Source: Prado023 sp963777855
Lineage (GTDB): Bacteria; Actinomycetota; Actinomycetes; S36-B12; CAIYMF01
Assembly (NCBI GenBank): GCA_963777855.1
Contig: CAVZRW010000001.1
Span: 1-64,000 of the forward strand
Direction of reading: 5' to 3'
Length of the DNA stretch: 64,000 bases
Part shown: positions 53,069 to 61,974 of the stretch, piece by piece
Layout of the letters: the number at the start of each line of letters is the position of its first letter
Position numbering within the stretch: the first letter of the stretch is position 1
Notes under the pieces: generated by a model
What the model saw: only the letters and a program-made list of their open reading frames with translations
Database searches by the model: none
Told to the model about the DNA's origin: nothing
Translations under genes and position numbers: made by a program

Positions 53069-53074
53069 ACCGTA
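53069..53074 (-). promoter_or_regulatory. -10 box TACGGT of a leaderless dacB transcript
   Basis: Minus-strand TACGGT, 7 nt before ATG 53061. Confidence 0.4.
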
Positions 53075-53183
53075 GCCGGGCAGACCCCCCGATCCCCGGC
53101 ATCTCGGGCCGGTTCACCCGGCCGGTGCACGGGGGCCGGCGCCGCGTGCACCCTGGCGGGGCTCACGCTGCACGGGAATCACC

Positions 53184-53335
53184 GGGCGCCGAGGGGCCAC
53201 CTGAGTTCGGCTGGGCGTCGACGGTTCATCGGGGTTCAGCGGGGTCGCCGGGGCGCCGAGGGGTCAGCTCAGATCCGCCGGGCGTCGACGGGTCCGCGGG
53301 GTTCAGCGGGGTCGCCGGGTCAGCGGGCGCCGAGG
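53184..53335. repeat. Degenerate tandem repeat, period about 67-74 bp
   Basis: GGGCGCCGAGG recurs at 53184, 53251 and 53325. Between the copies GGCGTCGACGG and GGGGTTCAGCGGGGTCGCCG also recur. The third copy enters the last codons of rocD. No gene is seen in 53062-53319. Confidence 0.6.
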
Positions 53336-54537
53336 TCCGCGAGGCTGTCGCGCAGCTGCGCGACCATCCAGATGACCTCGTCGGCGGTGATCACCAGCGG
53401 CGGGGCCAGGCGGATCGTCGAGCCGTGGGTGTCCTTGGCCAGGATGCCTCGCGCCAGGAGCGCCTCGCAGACCTGACGGCCGGTGGCGAGGTCGGGGTCG
53501 ACGTCGATGCCGGCCCACGCGCCGCGCACCCGGATCTCGACGAGACCGTGACCGAGCAGCTTGCCCAGCTCGGTGCGCAGGACCTCGCCGAGCTCGGCCG
53601 AGCGTTCCTGGAACTCGCCGGTGGCCAGCAGCTTGACCACGGCCCGACCCACGGCGCAGGCCAGCGGGTTCCCGCCGAACGTGCTGCCATGCTCGCCGGG
53701 CTTGAGCACGCCCATCACGTCGGAGTCCGCAGCGATCGCCGAGACCGGCAGCACCCCGCCGCCCAGGGCCTTGCCGAGGATGTAGATGTCCGGGACGACG
53801 TCCTCGTGGTCGCAGGCGAAGGTACGCCCCGTGCGGCCCAGGCCGGACTGGATCTCGTCGGCGAGCATGAGCACGCCGCGCTCGCGGGTCAGCGCCCGGA
53901 CCTCGCGCAGGTAGCCCTCGGGCGGGATCACCACGCCGCCCTCGCCCTGGATCGGCTCGAGCAGCACGGCCGCGGTGTGGTCGGTCAGCGCGGCCTCCAT
54001 CGCCTCGATGCTGCCGTACTCGGCGGTCACGAACCCCGGGGTGTACGGCCCGTAGTGGTCGCGGGCCGTGGGGTCGTCGGAGAACGAGACGATCGTGGTG
54101 GTCCGGCCGTGGAAGTTGCCCTCGGCCACCACGATGCTCGCCTCCTGCGGCGGGATCCCCTTGACCAGGTAGCCCCACTTGCGCGCCACCTTGATCGCGG
54201 TCTCCACTGCCTCTGCGCCGGAGTTCATCGGCAGGACCTTGTCCTTGCCGGTCAGCGCGGCGAGCTCGGCGCAGAACGGCCCGAACTGGTCGTGCTGGAA
54301 CGCCCGGCTGACCAGGGTGACCCGATCGAGCTGCTCGTGGGCGGCCGCGGTGATCTCCGGGTGGCAGTGGCCGAAGTTCAGCGCCGAGTAGCCGGCGAGG
54401 GCATCGAGGTAGCGGTGGCCATCGACGTCGGTCACCCAGGCGCCCTCGCCGCTGGCGATCACCACCGGCAGCGGGTGGTAGTTCTGTGCCGAGTACTCCT
54501 CGGCCAGTTCGATCAGGGCGGCAGCGTTGCGCTCCAC
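53320..54537 (-). CDS. rocD: Ornithine aminotransferase
   Basis: 405-residue PLP-dependent class III aminotransferase. MNSGAEAVETAIKVARKWGY and GNFHGRTTTIVSFSDD are the cofactor blocks. DEIQSGLGRTGR and the PLP lysine in YILGKALGGGVLPVSA (about residue 255) follow. It converts ornithine and 2-oxoglutarate to glutamate-semialdehyde and glutamate in arginine breakdown. GTG 54537 is preceded by GGAGAGG. The last codons lie in the tandem repeat noted at 53184-53335. Confidence 0.9.
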   Translation of the reverse strand: MERNAAALIELAEEYSAQNYHPLPVVIASGEGAWVTDVDGHRYLDALAGYSALNFGHCHPEITAAAHEQLDRVTLVSRAFQHDQFGPFCAELAALTGKDKVLPMNSGAEAVETAIKVARKWGYLVKGIPPQEASIVVAEGNFHGRTTTIVSFSDDPTARDHYGPYTPGFVTAEYGSIEAMEAALTDHTAAVLLEPIQGEGGVVIPPEGYLREVRALTRERGVLMLADEIQSGLGRTGRTFACDHEDVVPDIYILGKALGGGVLPVSAIAADSDVMGVLKPGEHGSTFGGNPLACAVGRAVVKLLATGEFQERSAELGEVLRTELGKLLGHGLVEIRVRGAWAGIDVDPDLATGRQVCEALLARGILAKDTHGSTIRLAPPLVITADEVIWMVAQLRDSLADLGAR

Positions 54538-54592
54538 GGGGACCTCTCCTGCTAGTGGTGTGCGGTGTCGACCGGTGGGGGTGTGCCGAGGG

Positions 54593-57154
54593 TCAGGTCC
54601 CCATCGGGATCCAGACCATCGCGATGCTGGTGACCTTCACGTCGGACTTGGCCAGGGTGATCGTCAGGGGCGCGATGGCGCCGGCCCTCGCCGCCCATTC
54701 GGAACGGATGGCGGTCATCTCCGCGTCCAGCTCGGCCTGCAGGTCGCCGAACGCCGCCTGCAGGTCGCTCACCTTGTCCTCGGCGGCGTCGACCTTGCCC
54801 TGGGCGGCGGAGGCCCGGCGGGCTGCCGAGGTCATCGACGTCTTCCGCCCGCCGAACAGGCCGCCGAGCATGCCCATCGCGTCCTGGGAGAGGGCGCTGG
54901 ACCGGGCGTCGCGCTGGCGCTCGAGGGCGGCGTTGGCGGAGTCGATCTTGCGCTGGGCAGCGGCGAGCTTCGTCTGGTACTTGGTCTGGAGGCTGGCGAT
55001 CTCCCGGTCGGCTGCGTCGGTGGCCGCCGCCTGGCAGCGCGCGGCGAACTCGCTCGGGGTCTCGCCGATGCGCCCGTAGAGCTTCAGCTCCGGGTTGGAC
55101 GGGATCTCCACCGTCATCGACCGGGAGAGGTGGTCGGCCAGGTCACGCTGCAGGGTCGTCCACCACGTCTTGGCCCCCGCCTCTGTGGGGGGCAGCCGAT
55201 AGACGGCGCCGGGCGGTGGGGTGGCAAGCAGGTCGCGGTCGTCGTAGTCGACCGCCCGGAAGGACTGCGGCGTGGCCACGGGTGTCAGTGGCGTGAGGAT
55301 CGCCTCGTGCTCCTGGTCGAGCACCACGCCGGCCTTGGCGTCGTCGAAGCGCAGCAGCACCCGCGCGATCGCCCCGGCGGTGAGCCGGTTACCGGGCACC
55401 GCGCCGACCGAGGCGGCCCAGGATGCCGCTGGGTCCAGGTAGTGCACGGGGATTCCCGCCGGCGCCTTCGGCTGGACGGGGGTCTCGTCTGCAGCCAGGG
55501 CGCTCGGTAGCCCGGGCGCCGGGGGAGCGGGGGGAGCCGGCGCAGAGACAGGCCCGACGGGAGCGGGGGCGGCTGGCGCCTCGGCCGGAGCCGGGGCGAC
55601 CGCAGGAGCCGCTGGGGTGGCCTCGGCTGCAGGGGTGGCCTCGGCAGCGGGTGGGGCTACGGCAGCGGGTGGGCCCGCCCCATCGGCCGGCACCGGGGCG
55701 GGGGCCGCAGGGGCCGATCCCACCGGGGCCGATCCCACCGGGGCCGGCGCCGCCGAGCCGGCGACCGCCGCCGGGGCCGCAGCCGCTGCCTTCAGCGAGC
55801 TGATCTGCTCCCGGGTCAGGGGTCCGCGCAGGTAGCTCATCGCCCAGCGCGTGGTGAACACCGAGACCGTGTCCTTGCTGGCCCGCTTCATCACGAACTC
55901 GCGCTTGCCGAGTCCGGAGATCGTGTCACCGACGGCGGCCGGGTCCACGGACCCCGCGGCGCTGGTCAGGCCGTCGACCAGCCGGGCCTTGTCCTGCTCG
56001 GTCTGCAGCCGGCCGATCATCCAGGTGCCCGCGTTGGACAGGGCCTTGTAGTCCACGTCCACGGGGTTCTGGGTGGAGAGCACGACCCCGACCCCGAATG
56101 CCCGGGCCTGCTTGAGCAGCAGCATGATCGGCGGCTTCGTGGGCGGGTTGCCGTTCGGCGGCAGGTAGCCGGCCACCTCGTCCATGTAGAGCAGGGTGCG
56201 CAGGTCCGAGGTGCCCGACTGCCGGCGCATCCACGAGATCAGCTTGGCCAGCACCACCGACACCACGGACTGGCGCTGCTCGTCGTCGAGGTGAGCGATC
56301 GTGACCACCGCGCAGCGCGGCATGCCGTCGGGGGTGCGCAGCATCGTGTCGATGTCGATGCGCTCGCCGACCAGCCAGGAGGCGAACGCCGGGGAGGCGA
56401 GCAGGCCGTTGAGCTTCATGGCCAGCTTCATGCGCTCGTCCGGCGGGTAGTAGGAGTCCAGCTCGAGGACGCCGACCTTGCGCACCGGCGGCTGCTGCAC
56501 CGAGGCGACCAGGGTGGCCAGGTCCAGTGCCCGGCCGTTGGTCCAGGCGTCGTGGATGATCGTGGAGAGCAGGATGTGCTCGCGCGAGCTCAGGGGGTCG
56601 GCCTGGATGCCCACGAGGTTCAGCAGGCTCGAGACATAGGCGTCGATCTCCTCCTGCACGGCCTGCGGGTCGCCCATGTCCCGCGGGACGTCCAGGGTTC
56701 CGATGATGTTGAGCCCCACGCCGTGCGGGGCGCCCGGGGTGTAGATGGTCACGTCGACGCCCTCGTGCAAGGCGCGCACCTGCTCGGCCCCCAGGCCCCA
56801 CCCGCCCAGGCCATTGGACCAGGTCTCGGACTGGGCGGTGGCGAACTCCGGCACGCTCTGGCCTGCCTTGCTCGCGTCCCCCTCGTTGACCCAGGGCTCG
56901 AACTCCGCGGGGGCCAGGTTCGGGAACGTCAGCGCCAGGTTCGTCAGGTCACCCTTGGGGTCGATGAGCAGCGCCGGGACGCCGGCCGCCAGGCACTCCT
57001 CGATGAGCACGACGCCCAGGCCCGTCTTGCCGGACCCGGTCATGCCGACGATCACGGCGTGCGTGGTCAACTCATCGGTGGGCACCCCCGCAGGGTCCGC
57101 GGTCCTCTCGTGGGTCGCAGGATCGACGATCCCACCGAGTCTCAGGTCAGCCAT
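54593..57154 (-). CDS. HerA-like DUF853 ATPase
   Basis: 853 residues. The FtsK/HerA-type P-loop domain has Walker A GMTGSGKT at residues 37-44 and LLIDPKGDLTNLAL. Walker B is LLYMDEVAGYL, and STQNPVDVDYKALSNAGTWMIGRL lies before the arginine-finger region. A Pro/Ala-rich linker (about 470-560) and a C-terminal domain with a coiled coil (SLQTKYQTKLAAAQRKIDSA) follow. Function of the family is undefined; DNA pumping or end processing is inferred from HerA. ATG 57154 follows TAGGCT by 7 nt. The gene is intact. Confidence 0.85.
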   Translation of the reverse strand: MADLRLGGIVDPATHERTADPAGVPTDELTTHAVIVGMTGSGKTGLGVVLIEECLAAGVPALLIDPKGDLTNLALTFPNLAPAEFEPWVNEGDASKAGQSVPEFATAQSETWSNGLGGWGLGAEQVRALHEGVDVTIYTPGAPHGVGLNIIGTLDVPRDMGDPQAVQEEIDAYVSSLLNLVGIQADPLSSREHILLSTIIHDAWTNGRALDLATLVASVQQPPVRKVGVLELDSYYPPDERMKLAMKLNGLLASPAFASWLVGERIDIDTMLRTPDGMPRCAVVTIAHLDDEQRQSVVSVVLAKLISWMRRQSGTSDLRTLLYMDEVAGYLPPNGNPPTKPPIMLLLKQARAFGVGVVLSTQNPVDVDYKALSNAGTWMIGRLQTEQDKARLVDGLTSAAGSVDPAAVGDTISGLGKREFVMKRASKDTVSVFTTRWAMSYLRGPLTREQISSLKAAAAAPAAVAGSAAPAPVGSAPVGSAPAAPAPVPADGAGPPAAVAPPAAEATPAAEATPAAPAVAPAPAEAPAAPAPVGPVSAPAPPAPPAPGLPSALAADETPVQPKAPAGIPVHYLDPAASWAASVGAVPGNRLTAGAIARVLLRFDDAKAGVVLDQEHEAILTPLTPVATPQSFRAVDYDDRDLLATPPPGAVYRLPPTEAGAKTWWTTLQRDLADHLSRSMTVEIPSNPELKLYGRIGETPSEFAARCQAAATDAADREIASLQTKYQTKLAAAQRKIDSANAALERQRDARSSALSQDAMGMLGGLFGGRKTSMTSAARRASAAQGKVDAAEDKVSDLQAAFGDLQAELDAEMTAIRSEWAARAGAIAPLTITLAKSDVKVTSIAMVWIPMGT

Positions 57155-57161
57155 GGACGCC

Positions 57162-57167
57162 AGCCTA
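57162..57167 (-). promoter_or_regulatory. -10 box TAGGCT of a leaderless DUF853 transcript
   Basis: Minus-strand TAGGCT, 7 nt before ATG 57154. Confidence 0.5.
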
Positions 57168-57220
57168 GGCAGGCGGGCCCGGCGGGGCGCGATGGGCGCG
57201 CGCATCCATCGCGCCCGTGG

Positions 57221-59488
57221 CTACCGGGCTGAGTCCAGGGTCGTGAACCCGTACCCCAGACCCTCCAGCGCCGTGATCATCGCCGGCAGCGCATCAGCGT
57301 CCAGCGTCGTGCCGTCGTCGGGGTTCTCGCCCACGTGCATGAGCACGATCTCGCCGGCCCGGGCGGCGGCCACCACTCGCGCGATGACGGTGCTCACGCT
57401 CTGCCCCCCGCTGGTGCCCTTCCAGCCGAGCGTGTCGACGGTCCAGCCGACGGCCCCGTACCCCTGGCTGTTCACGGTGGCCAGGGCCGCGGCGTTGTAG
57501 GCCCCGAACGGGAAGCGGAACCACGGCTGGGTCGACGTGCCGGTCCGGCCCGACACGACCACCTCGGCGGCGTGGATCTGGGCGATCTGGCCGGCCGCCG
57601 TCAGGTCGGTGAAGTCCGGGTGCGTGTCGGAGTGGTTGGCCACCAGGTGCCCGGCGGCCACGATCCGGTCGACCTCGAGTGGGAAGTCGCGCACGAACTC
57701 GCCGGTCAGGAAGAACGTGGCGCGGACCTGCCGGGCGGCCAGCGTGGCCAGGATGGAGTCCACGCCCTTCGCCCCGGCGCCGCCGTCGAAGGTCAGTGCC
57801 ACGACCTTGGCGGTCGTCGGCAGTGTGGTGATCACCCGCCCGGCCACGGCCGGCGGCACGATGGTGGCCACGCCGGGCGTGGGCACCACGCAACTGGCCA
57901 GGGCCCCGAAGCGGTCCCCGGCCTCGACCGAGTCGGGGATGGCGGTGGTGTTCTGGTTCCAGGAGGTCGCCCCGGCGCTGGTGACGCCCCCGGCCGCCCC
58001 CCGCAGGACCGTGACCGCACCGGCGGAGGCGACCGTTCCGATCGCCTCCCCGGGCGCTGCGACCGCCAGCCAGTCGCTCGCCCCGCCGGCCAGGCGCAGG
58101 GCCTGCAGCGACCACCCGAACAGGTCGCCGGTCTCGTCGACGCCGGGGATCTCGGCCGGTGCCTGGGTCCACGACCCAGCACCGGTCAGCCCGGCCGTCG
58201 AGCCGATCAGGATCACGACCTCGCCGGTCTGCTCGGCGGCGGCGACGTCGCGCAGCGGCGCGCCGACGGCCAGGTCCGCACGGCCGTCGCCGGTCAGGTC
58301 GCCGGCTGCCAGGGCCATGCCGAACCCGTCATAGCGGCCCAACTGTCCCGGCACATCCGTGCGACCGAAGTGCCAGAGCGTCATGTCGGCGGCGGAGAAC
58401 GCCCCGCCCGGGCCGGCGGGCAGCTCGGTGACAGTCCCCGTGGGCGTTCCGCCCTGGCCGACCGCCCCCAGCGGGTCGCCGACGGCCAGATCGGCACGGC
58501 CGTCGCCGTCGGCGTCGCCGAGGGCCAGCGCTGAGCCGAACCCCCGGTTCGCTCTCGACGGCCAGCCCGCGCCCAAGCCGCGGGCGGTCAGGTACTGGCT
58601 GCCGGCGGCAGTCAACCCGCCGGCCGAGCCGAGCAGGACATGCACGGCGCCGTTGCCGCCCGCCGCGCCCCACCCCTCGCCGGGCACGCCGACCGCGAGG
58701 TCGGAGCGTCCGTCGGCGTTCACGTCACCCACCGCCAGGGCGCCGCCGAACTCCTCGGTGCCGATGGCGAACTGCTCGGCCTGGTCGGCGATGCCGGCGC
58801 TGTCCTGGTTCCATCCCTGGGAGCCGGTCGCGGTGATCCCGCTGGCCGATCCCCGAAGCAGCACGATCCCACCCGCCCCGTTGACGGTGCCGATGTCCTC
58901 CCCTGGCACCCCGACCACCAGGTCGGCGTACCCGTCACCGGTCACATCACCGACCGCCAGGGTGCGGCCGAACCGGTCGTAGGACTCGTTGCCCCCCGGC
59001 ACTCCCGTGGAGTTCTGATGCCACATGACGTCGTCGGCGGCTGTGAGCCCCGAGGGGCCTCCGTAGAGCACGTGCACCGCCCCGCAGTCGACGGCCGTGC
59101 CGATGTCCTCGCCCGGGATCCCGACGGCCACGTCGGCGTACCCGTCGCGGTCGAAGTCCCCGGAGGCCACCGCCGAACCGAACCCGTCACCGGACTCGGC
59201 GGCCCCGGCCACCCCGATCGAGTCCTGGGTCCAGAGCTGGACGTTCGTGGCGGTCGGTCCGGCGGACGAACCGCGGATCACCGTCACGGACCCGGCCGAA
59301 GCCAAGGACCCCACGGACTCCCCGGGCGCACCGATCACCAGGTCGGCGTACCCGTCGCCGTTGGTATCGAACGGTCGGACCGTGCCGACCGCGAACGCCG
59401 GGGCGACCGGCCCGGCGACCACCGGGACGAGCCCGGCCACGAGGAGGACTGCTGCTGCTCCTGCACCCTTCGCGCCCACCGCCACCAC
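57221..59488 (-). CDS. Secreted FG-GAP beta-propeller fused to a NodB polysaccharide deacetylase
   Basis: 755 residues. A signal peptide (GAAAVLLVAGLVPVVAGPVAPAFA) is followed by seven FG-GAP units with calcium-binding loops such as DTNGDGYADLVIGAPGE, DFDRDGYADVAVGIPGE and DVTGDGYADLVVGVPGE. From about residue 550 there is a NodB domain: VVALTFDGGAG (motif 1, with Gly where the second metal Asp is usual), VANHSDTHP (motif 2), RFPFGAYN, WTVDTLGW and IVLMHVGEN. It may deacetylate cell-wall or extracellular polysaccharide, with the propeller as a binding module. GTG 59488 gives the signal peptide. The gene is intact. Confidence 0.8.
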   Translation of the reverse strand: MVAVGAKGAGAAAVLLVAGLVPVVAGPVAPAFAVGTVRPFDTNGDGYADLVIGAPGESVGSLASAGSVTVIRGSSAGPTATNVQLWTQDSIGVAGAAESGDGFGSAVASGDFDRDGYADVAVGIPGEDIGTAVDCGAVHVLYGGPSGLTAADDVMWHQNSTGVPGGNESYDRFGRTLAVGDVTGDGYADLVVGVPGEDIGTVNGAGGIVLLRGSASGITATGSQGWNQDSAGIADQAEQFAIGTEEFGGALAVGDVNADGRSDLAVGVPGEGWGAAGGNGAVHVLLGSAGGLTAAGSQYLTARGLGAGWPSRANRGFGSALALGDADGDGRADLAVGDPLGAVGQGGTPTGTVTELPAGPGGAFSAADMTLWHFGRTDVPGQLGRYDGFGMALAAGDLTGDGRADLAVGAPLRDVAAAEQTGEVVILIGSTAGLTGAGSWTQAPAEIPGVDETGDLFGWSLQALRLAGGASDWLAVAAPGEAIGTVASAGAVTVLRGAAGGVTSAGATSWNQNTTAIPDSVEAGDRFGALASCVVPTPGVATIVPPAVAGRVITTLPTTAKVVALTFDGGAGAKGVDSILATLAARQVRATFFLTGEFVRDFPLEVDRIVAAGHLVANHSDTHPDFTDLTAAGQIAQIHAAEVVVSGRTGTSTQPWFRFPFGAYNAAALATVNSQGYGAVGWTVDTLGWKGTSGGQSVSTVIARVVAAARAGEIVLMHVGENPDDGTTLDADALPAMITALEGLGYGFTTLDSAR

Positions 59489-59810
59489 CTCGGTTCATCG
59501 AGTGGAGCGCTGCCTTCCGGACATCTCCCACGTTACGCCGGGCCGATCGCAAGCGGAAGCCGGACCAGGGCTCACACGGACCGGAGGTGATGGCAGGGGC
59601 TCCTGGTCGGGGGTGCCCGGCGGGCGGGGTGCGGGGGACGCGAAGCGACCGGGGGGGCGAAGCGCCGGGGGGATGGGGGGTGCCGGGCGGAGCTGGCATC
59701 CTCGGCCCGGACCTTGCGCACGGATCGGCCGTCTACAGCTCGTGTGGGCTGGTGCCTCGAGCAACCGCGCACATCGCTGTGCTGTTCGGCGGCGCGACTG
59801 CCCCGGCGTC
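59489..59810. other. Intergenic region upstream of the FG-GAP/NodB gene
   Basis: About 320 bp of very GC-rich sequence with short repeats (CGAAGCG...GGGG at about 59640 and 59660) and a minus-strand TAACGT near 59535 that could be a -10 box. No gene is seen. Confidence 0.4.
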
Positions 59811-60965
59811 CTAGCCGACGGGGCAGATCGGGTCGGCGGCGTTGGTGGTGGTGCGGGTGCTGGTCGGGCTCGGGCTGCCGCTTCCGGTGGGCGTCGCGCT
59901 GGGGCTGCTCGTGCCCGCGGGCCCGGACGTGCTCGTGGCCGTCGCCGAGGCCGAGGGGCTGGCCTGCCGGTCGGTCAGGGGGATGTCCAGGCGCAGCTTC
60001 TCCCACAGCTCGTCGGCGTCGGGCTGTTTCCACTGGACGCGGTTCGGGTTCGGCGGGTACACCTCCCAGGGCACCGTGGTGAACTCGATCGCGTCCATGC
60101 CGATCTCGCGCACGCGCACGGCCAGAGAGGCCATCGCCGGGATGCTGCCCAGCCCGGGGTCGGTGGTCACCGACTGGGTGGCCGCGTCGAGGAACTGGTA
60201 GAGCTCCACCGGGTTGAACAGCACCCCGCTGGAGGTCACCTTCTGGATCAATGAGCTGAGGAAGGCCTGCTGGCGCTCGATGCGTCCGGTGTCCGAACCG
60301 TCGCCGACCCCCTTGCGGACTCGCACGTAGTCCAAGGCCTGGGTGCCGTCGAGGGTCTGGCAGCCGGCGTCGAAGAAGATGTTGGAGTGCGGGTCGCTGA
60401 TCGGTTCCGGGATGTAGACCGTGACCCCGCCGACCGCATCGACCATGGCCTTGAACCCGACGAAGTCGACCACCACGAAGTGGTCGATGAGCAGCCCGGT
60501 CAGGGACTCGACCGTGCGCTGCACGCAGACCGGCCCGCCGATCGTGTAGGCGGTGTTGAACTGGCGCAGCGCCCCGGGCACGATGGCGCCGTCGGGGCCC
60601 ACGCAGTCGGGCATCTGGACCATCGAGTCGCGCGGGATGCTCACAGCCGCCGCCCAGGTGTTGTCCGCGGACAGGTGCACGACCATGGTGGTGTCGGCCA
60701 GGCCGGGGGAATCGCCGCCGATCACGGAGTTGTCGCCCTCGCGTGTGTCCGAGCCGATGGCCAGGATGTTCATCGACTGGTTCTCCTTCTCGGGACGCAC
60801 GTCGCCCAGGCCGTCGCCGGGGTCGATGGTCGCGATGTTGGAGTCCAGGTTGCGGTAGGCCAGCCAGACCACGATGGCCAGGCCCACGAGCAGGACCGCC
60901 AGCACCCCGGCCACGATCGCCCAGGTGCGCCGACGGCGCGCAGGCGGGGGCGGGGGCTGGGTCAT
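59811..60965 (-). CDS. LytR-CpsA-Psr family cell-wall ligase
   Basis: 384 residues. A cytoplasmic proline-rich head (MTQPPPPPARRRRTW), one transmembrane helix (AIVAGVLAVLLVGLAIVVWLA), and the extracellular LCP domain are visible. LCP motifs are ILAIGSDTREGDN, VSIPRDSMVQ, and VRKGVGDGSDTGRIERQQAFL, which hold the pyrophosphate-binding Arg and Asp residues. It transfers lipid-linked glycopolymers to peptidoglycan. A Ser/Thr-rich tail (TATSTSGPAGTSSPS) is probably exposed. It follows the PfkB gene by 26 bp, so both may be co-transcribed. Confidence 0.9.
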   Translation of the reverse strand: MTQPPPPPARRRRTWAIVAGVLAVLLVGLAIVVWLAYRNLDSNIATIDPGDGLGDVRPEKENQSMNILAIGSDTREGDNSVIGGDSPGLADTTMVVHLSADNTWAAAVSIPRDSMVQMPDCVGPDGAIVPGALRQFNTAYTIGGPVCVQRTVESLTGLLIDHFVVVDFVGFKAMVDAVGGVTVYIPEPISDPHSNIFFDAGCQTLDGTQALDYVRVRKGVGDGSDTGRIERQQAFLSSLIQKVTSSGVLFNPVELYQFLDAATQSVTTDPGLGSIPAMASLAVRVREIGMDAIEFTTVPWEVYPPNPNRVQWKQPDADELWEKLRLDIPLTDRQASPSASATATSTSGPAGTSSPSATPTGSGSPSPTSTRTTTNAADPICPVG

Positions 60966-60990
60966 GGGCGGCTTCCTGTGGGGCGGAGGG

Positions 60991-61923
60991 TCAGGGTAGC
61001 CCCGCGAGGGCGTCGGTGAGCGCCTGCAGCCGGGCCCGGTCGTAGCCGGCGCGCCCGCCCAGGTCGCTGGCCACGATCCGGGCCAGCACCTGCCCACGCA
61101 GCAGGCTCGCGTCGAGGCCCAGCCCGCCGAGCACGTGGCCATCGAGGAACCCCACGGCCAGGCTGTCCCCGGCGCCGGTCGTGTCCACCACGGGCAGGTC
61201 CAGCGGCGGCGGCGTCACCGTCCTGGCCGGCCCCTCGCGAGGCACGAGCATGGCACCTCGCGGGCCCATGCCGAGCACGACCAGGCCGGCGGGGCCTGCC
61301 GCCAACCAGGCGCGGGCCGCCGCCCACGGATCCGGCAGGTGGGCGGCGGAGGCGAACACCACGTCGGCCGCGGCGATGAAGCCCGCGCGGTACGGGTCGT
61401 GCACGTCGCGGACGTCCTGCAGGTCCACGGCCACGGGGATCCCGCGCGCGCGAGCACGCGGCAGCACGTCGCGGGCCCAGTTGGCCAGGGTGCTGATCAC
61501 CAGCTCGGCGCCGTCGAGGGCGGCCTCGACGAGGCCCGGTGGTGGGCTCAGGGTCATGTGCGAGCCGCCGTCGTAGAAGAAGGTCCGCCGACCGTCGGGG
61601 GTGATCAGGTTCACCGAGCGGGCCGTCCCGGCGGGGTCGTCGAAGAGCAGCTCGGTCCCGACGCCGTCCTCGGCCAGTACCCGGCGCACGAAGGCACCGG
61701 CCAGGTCGTCACCCGTGGTGCCCAGGATGCGCGTGCGGTGGCCCAGCCGGGCACAGGCCCGGGCGACGAAGGCCCCGGCGTGCCCCACCTCGTCGACGGT
61801 GCGCACGAAGTGCCCGTCGGCGCGCAGGTCGGGCAGCTCCTCGCCGAGCATCACCAGGGTGTCCAGGCCGGGGTTGCCCACGACCGTCACGCACCGGCCC
61901 ACTGGGCAGTCCCGAGCGTCCAC
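60991..61923 (-). CDS. PfkB-family sugar/nucleoside kinase
   Basis: 310 residues. The N-terminal VTVVGNPGLDTLVML and the C-terminal signature DTTGAGDSLAVGFLDG (catalytic Asp and anion hole) define the ribokinase fold. A lid region with FVRTVDEVGHAGAFVARACARLGHRT is present. The substrate cannot be told; ribokinase or a related enzyme fits. The likely start is GTG 61923, 6 nt after a CATGCT box (leaderless). Confidence 0.8.
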   Translation of the reverse strand: MDARDCPVGRCVTVVGNPGLDTLVMLGEELPDLRADGHFVRTVDEVGHAGAFVARACARLGHRTRILGTTGDDLAGAFVRRVLAEDGVGTELLFDDPAGTARSVNLITPDGRRTFFYDGGSHMTLSPPPGLVEAALDGAELVISTLANWARDVLPRARARGIPVAVDLQDVRDVHDPYRAGFIAAADVVFASAAHLPDPWAAARAWLAAGPAGLVVLGMGPRGAMLVPREGPARTVTPPPLDLPVVDTTGAGDSLAVGFLDGHVLGGLGLDASLLRGQVLARIVASDLGGRAGYDRARLQALTDALAGLP

Positions 61924-61974
61924 GGGCGCAGCATGGCACGGCCGTCGGCGTGTGGCGGGCCGTGCGCCGGCAGG

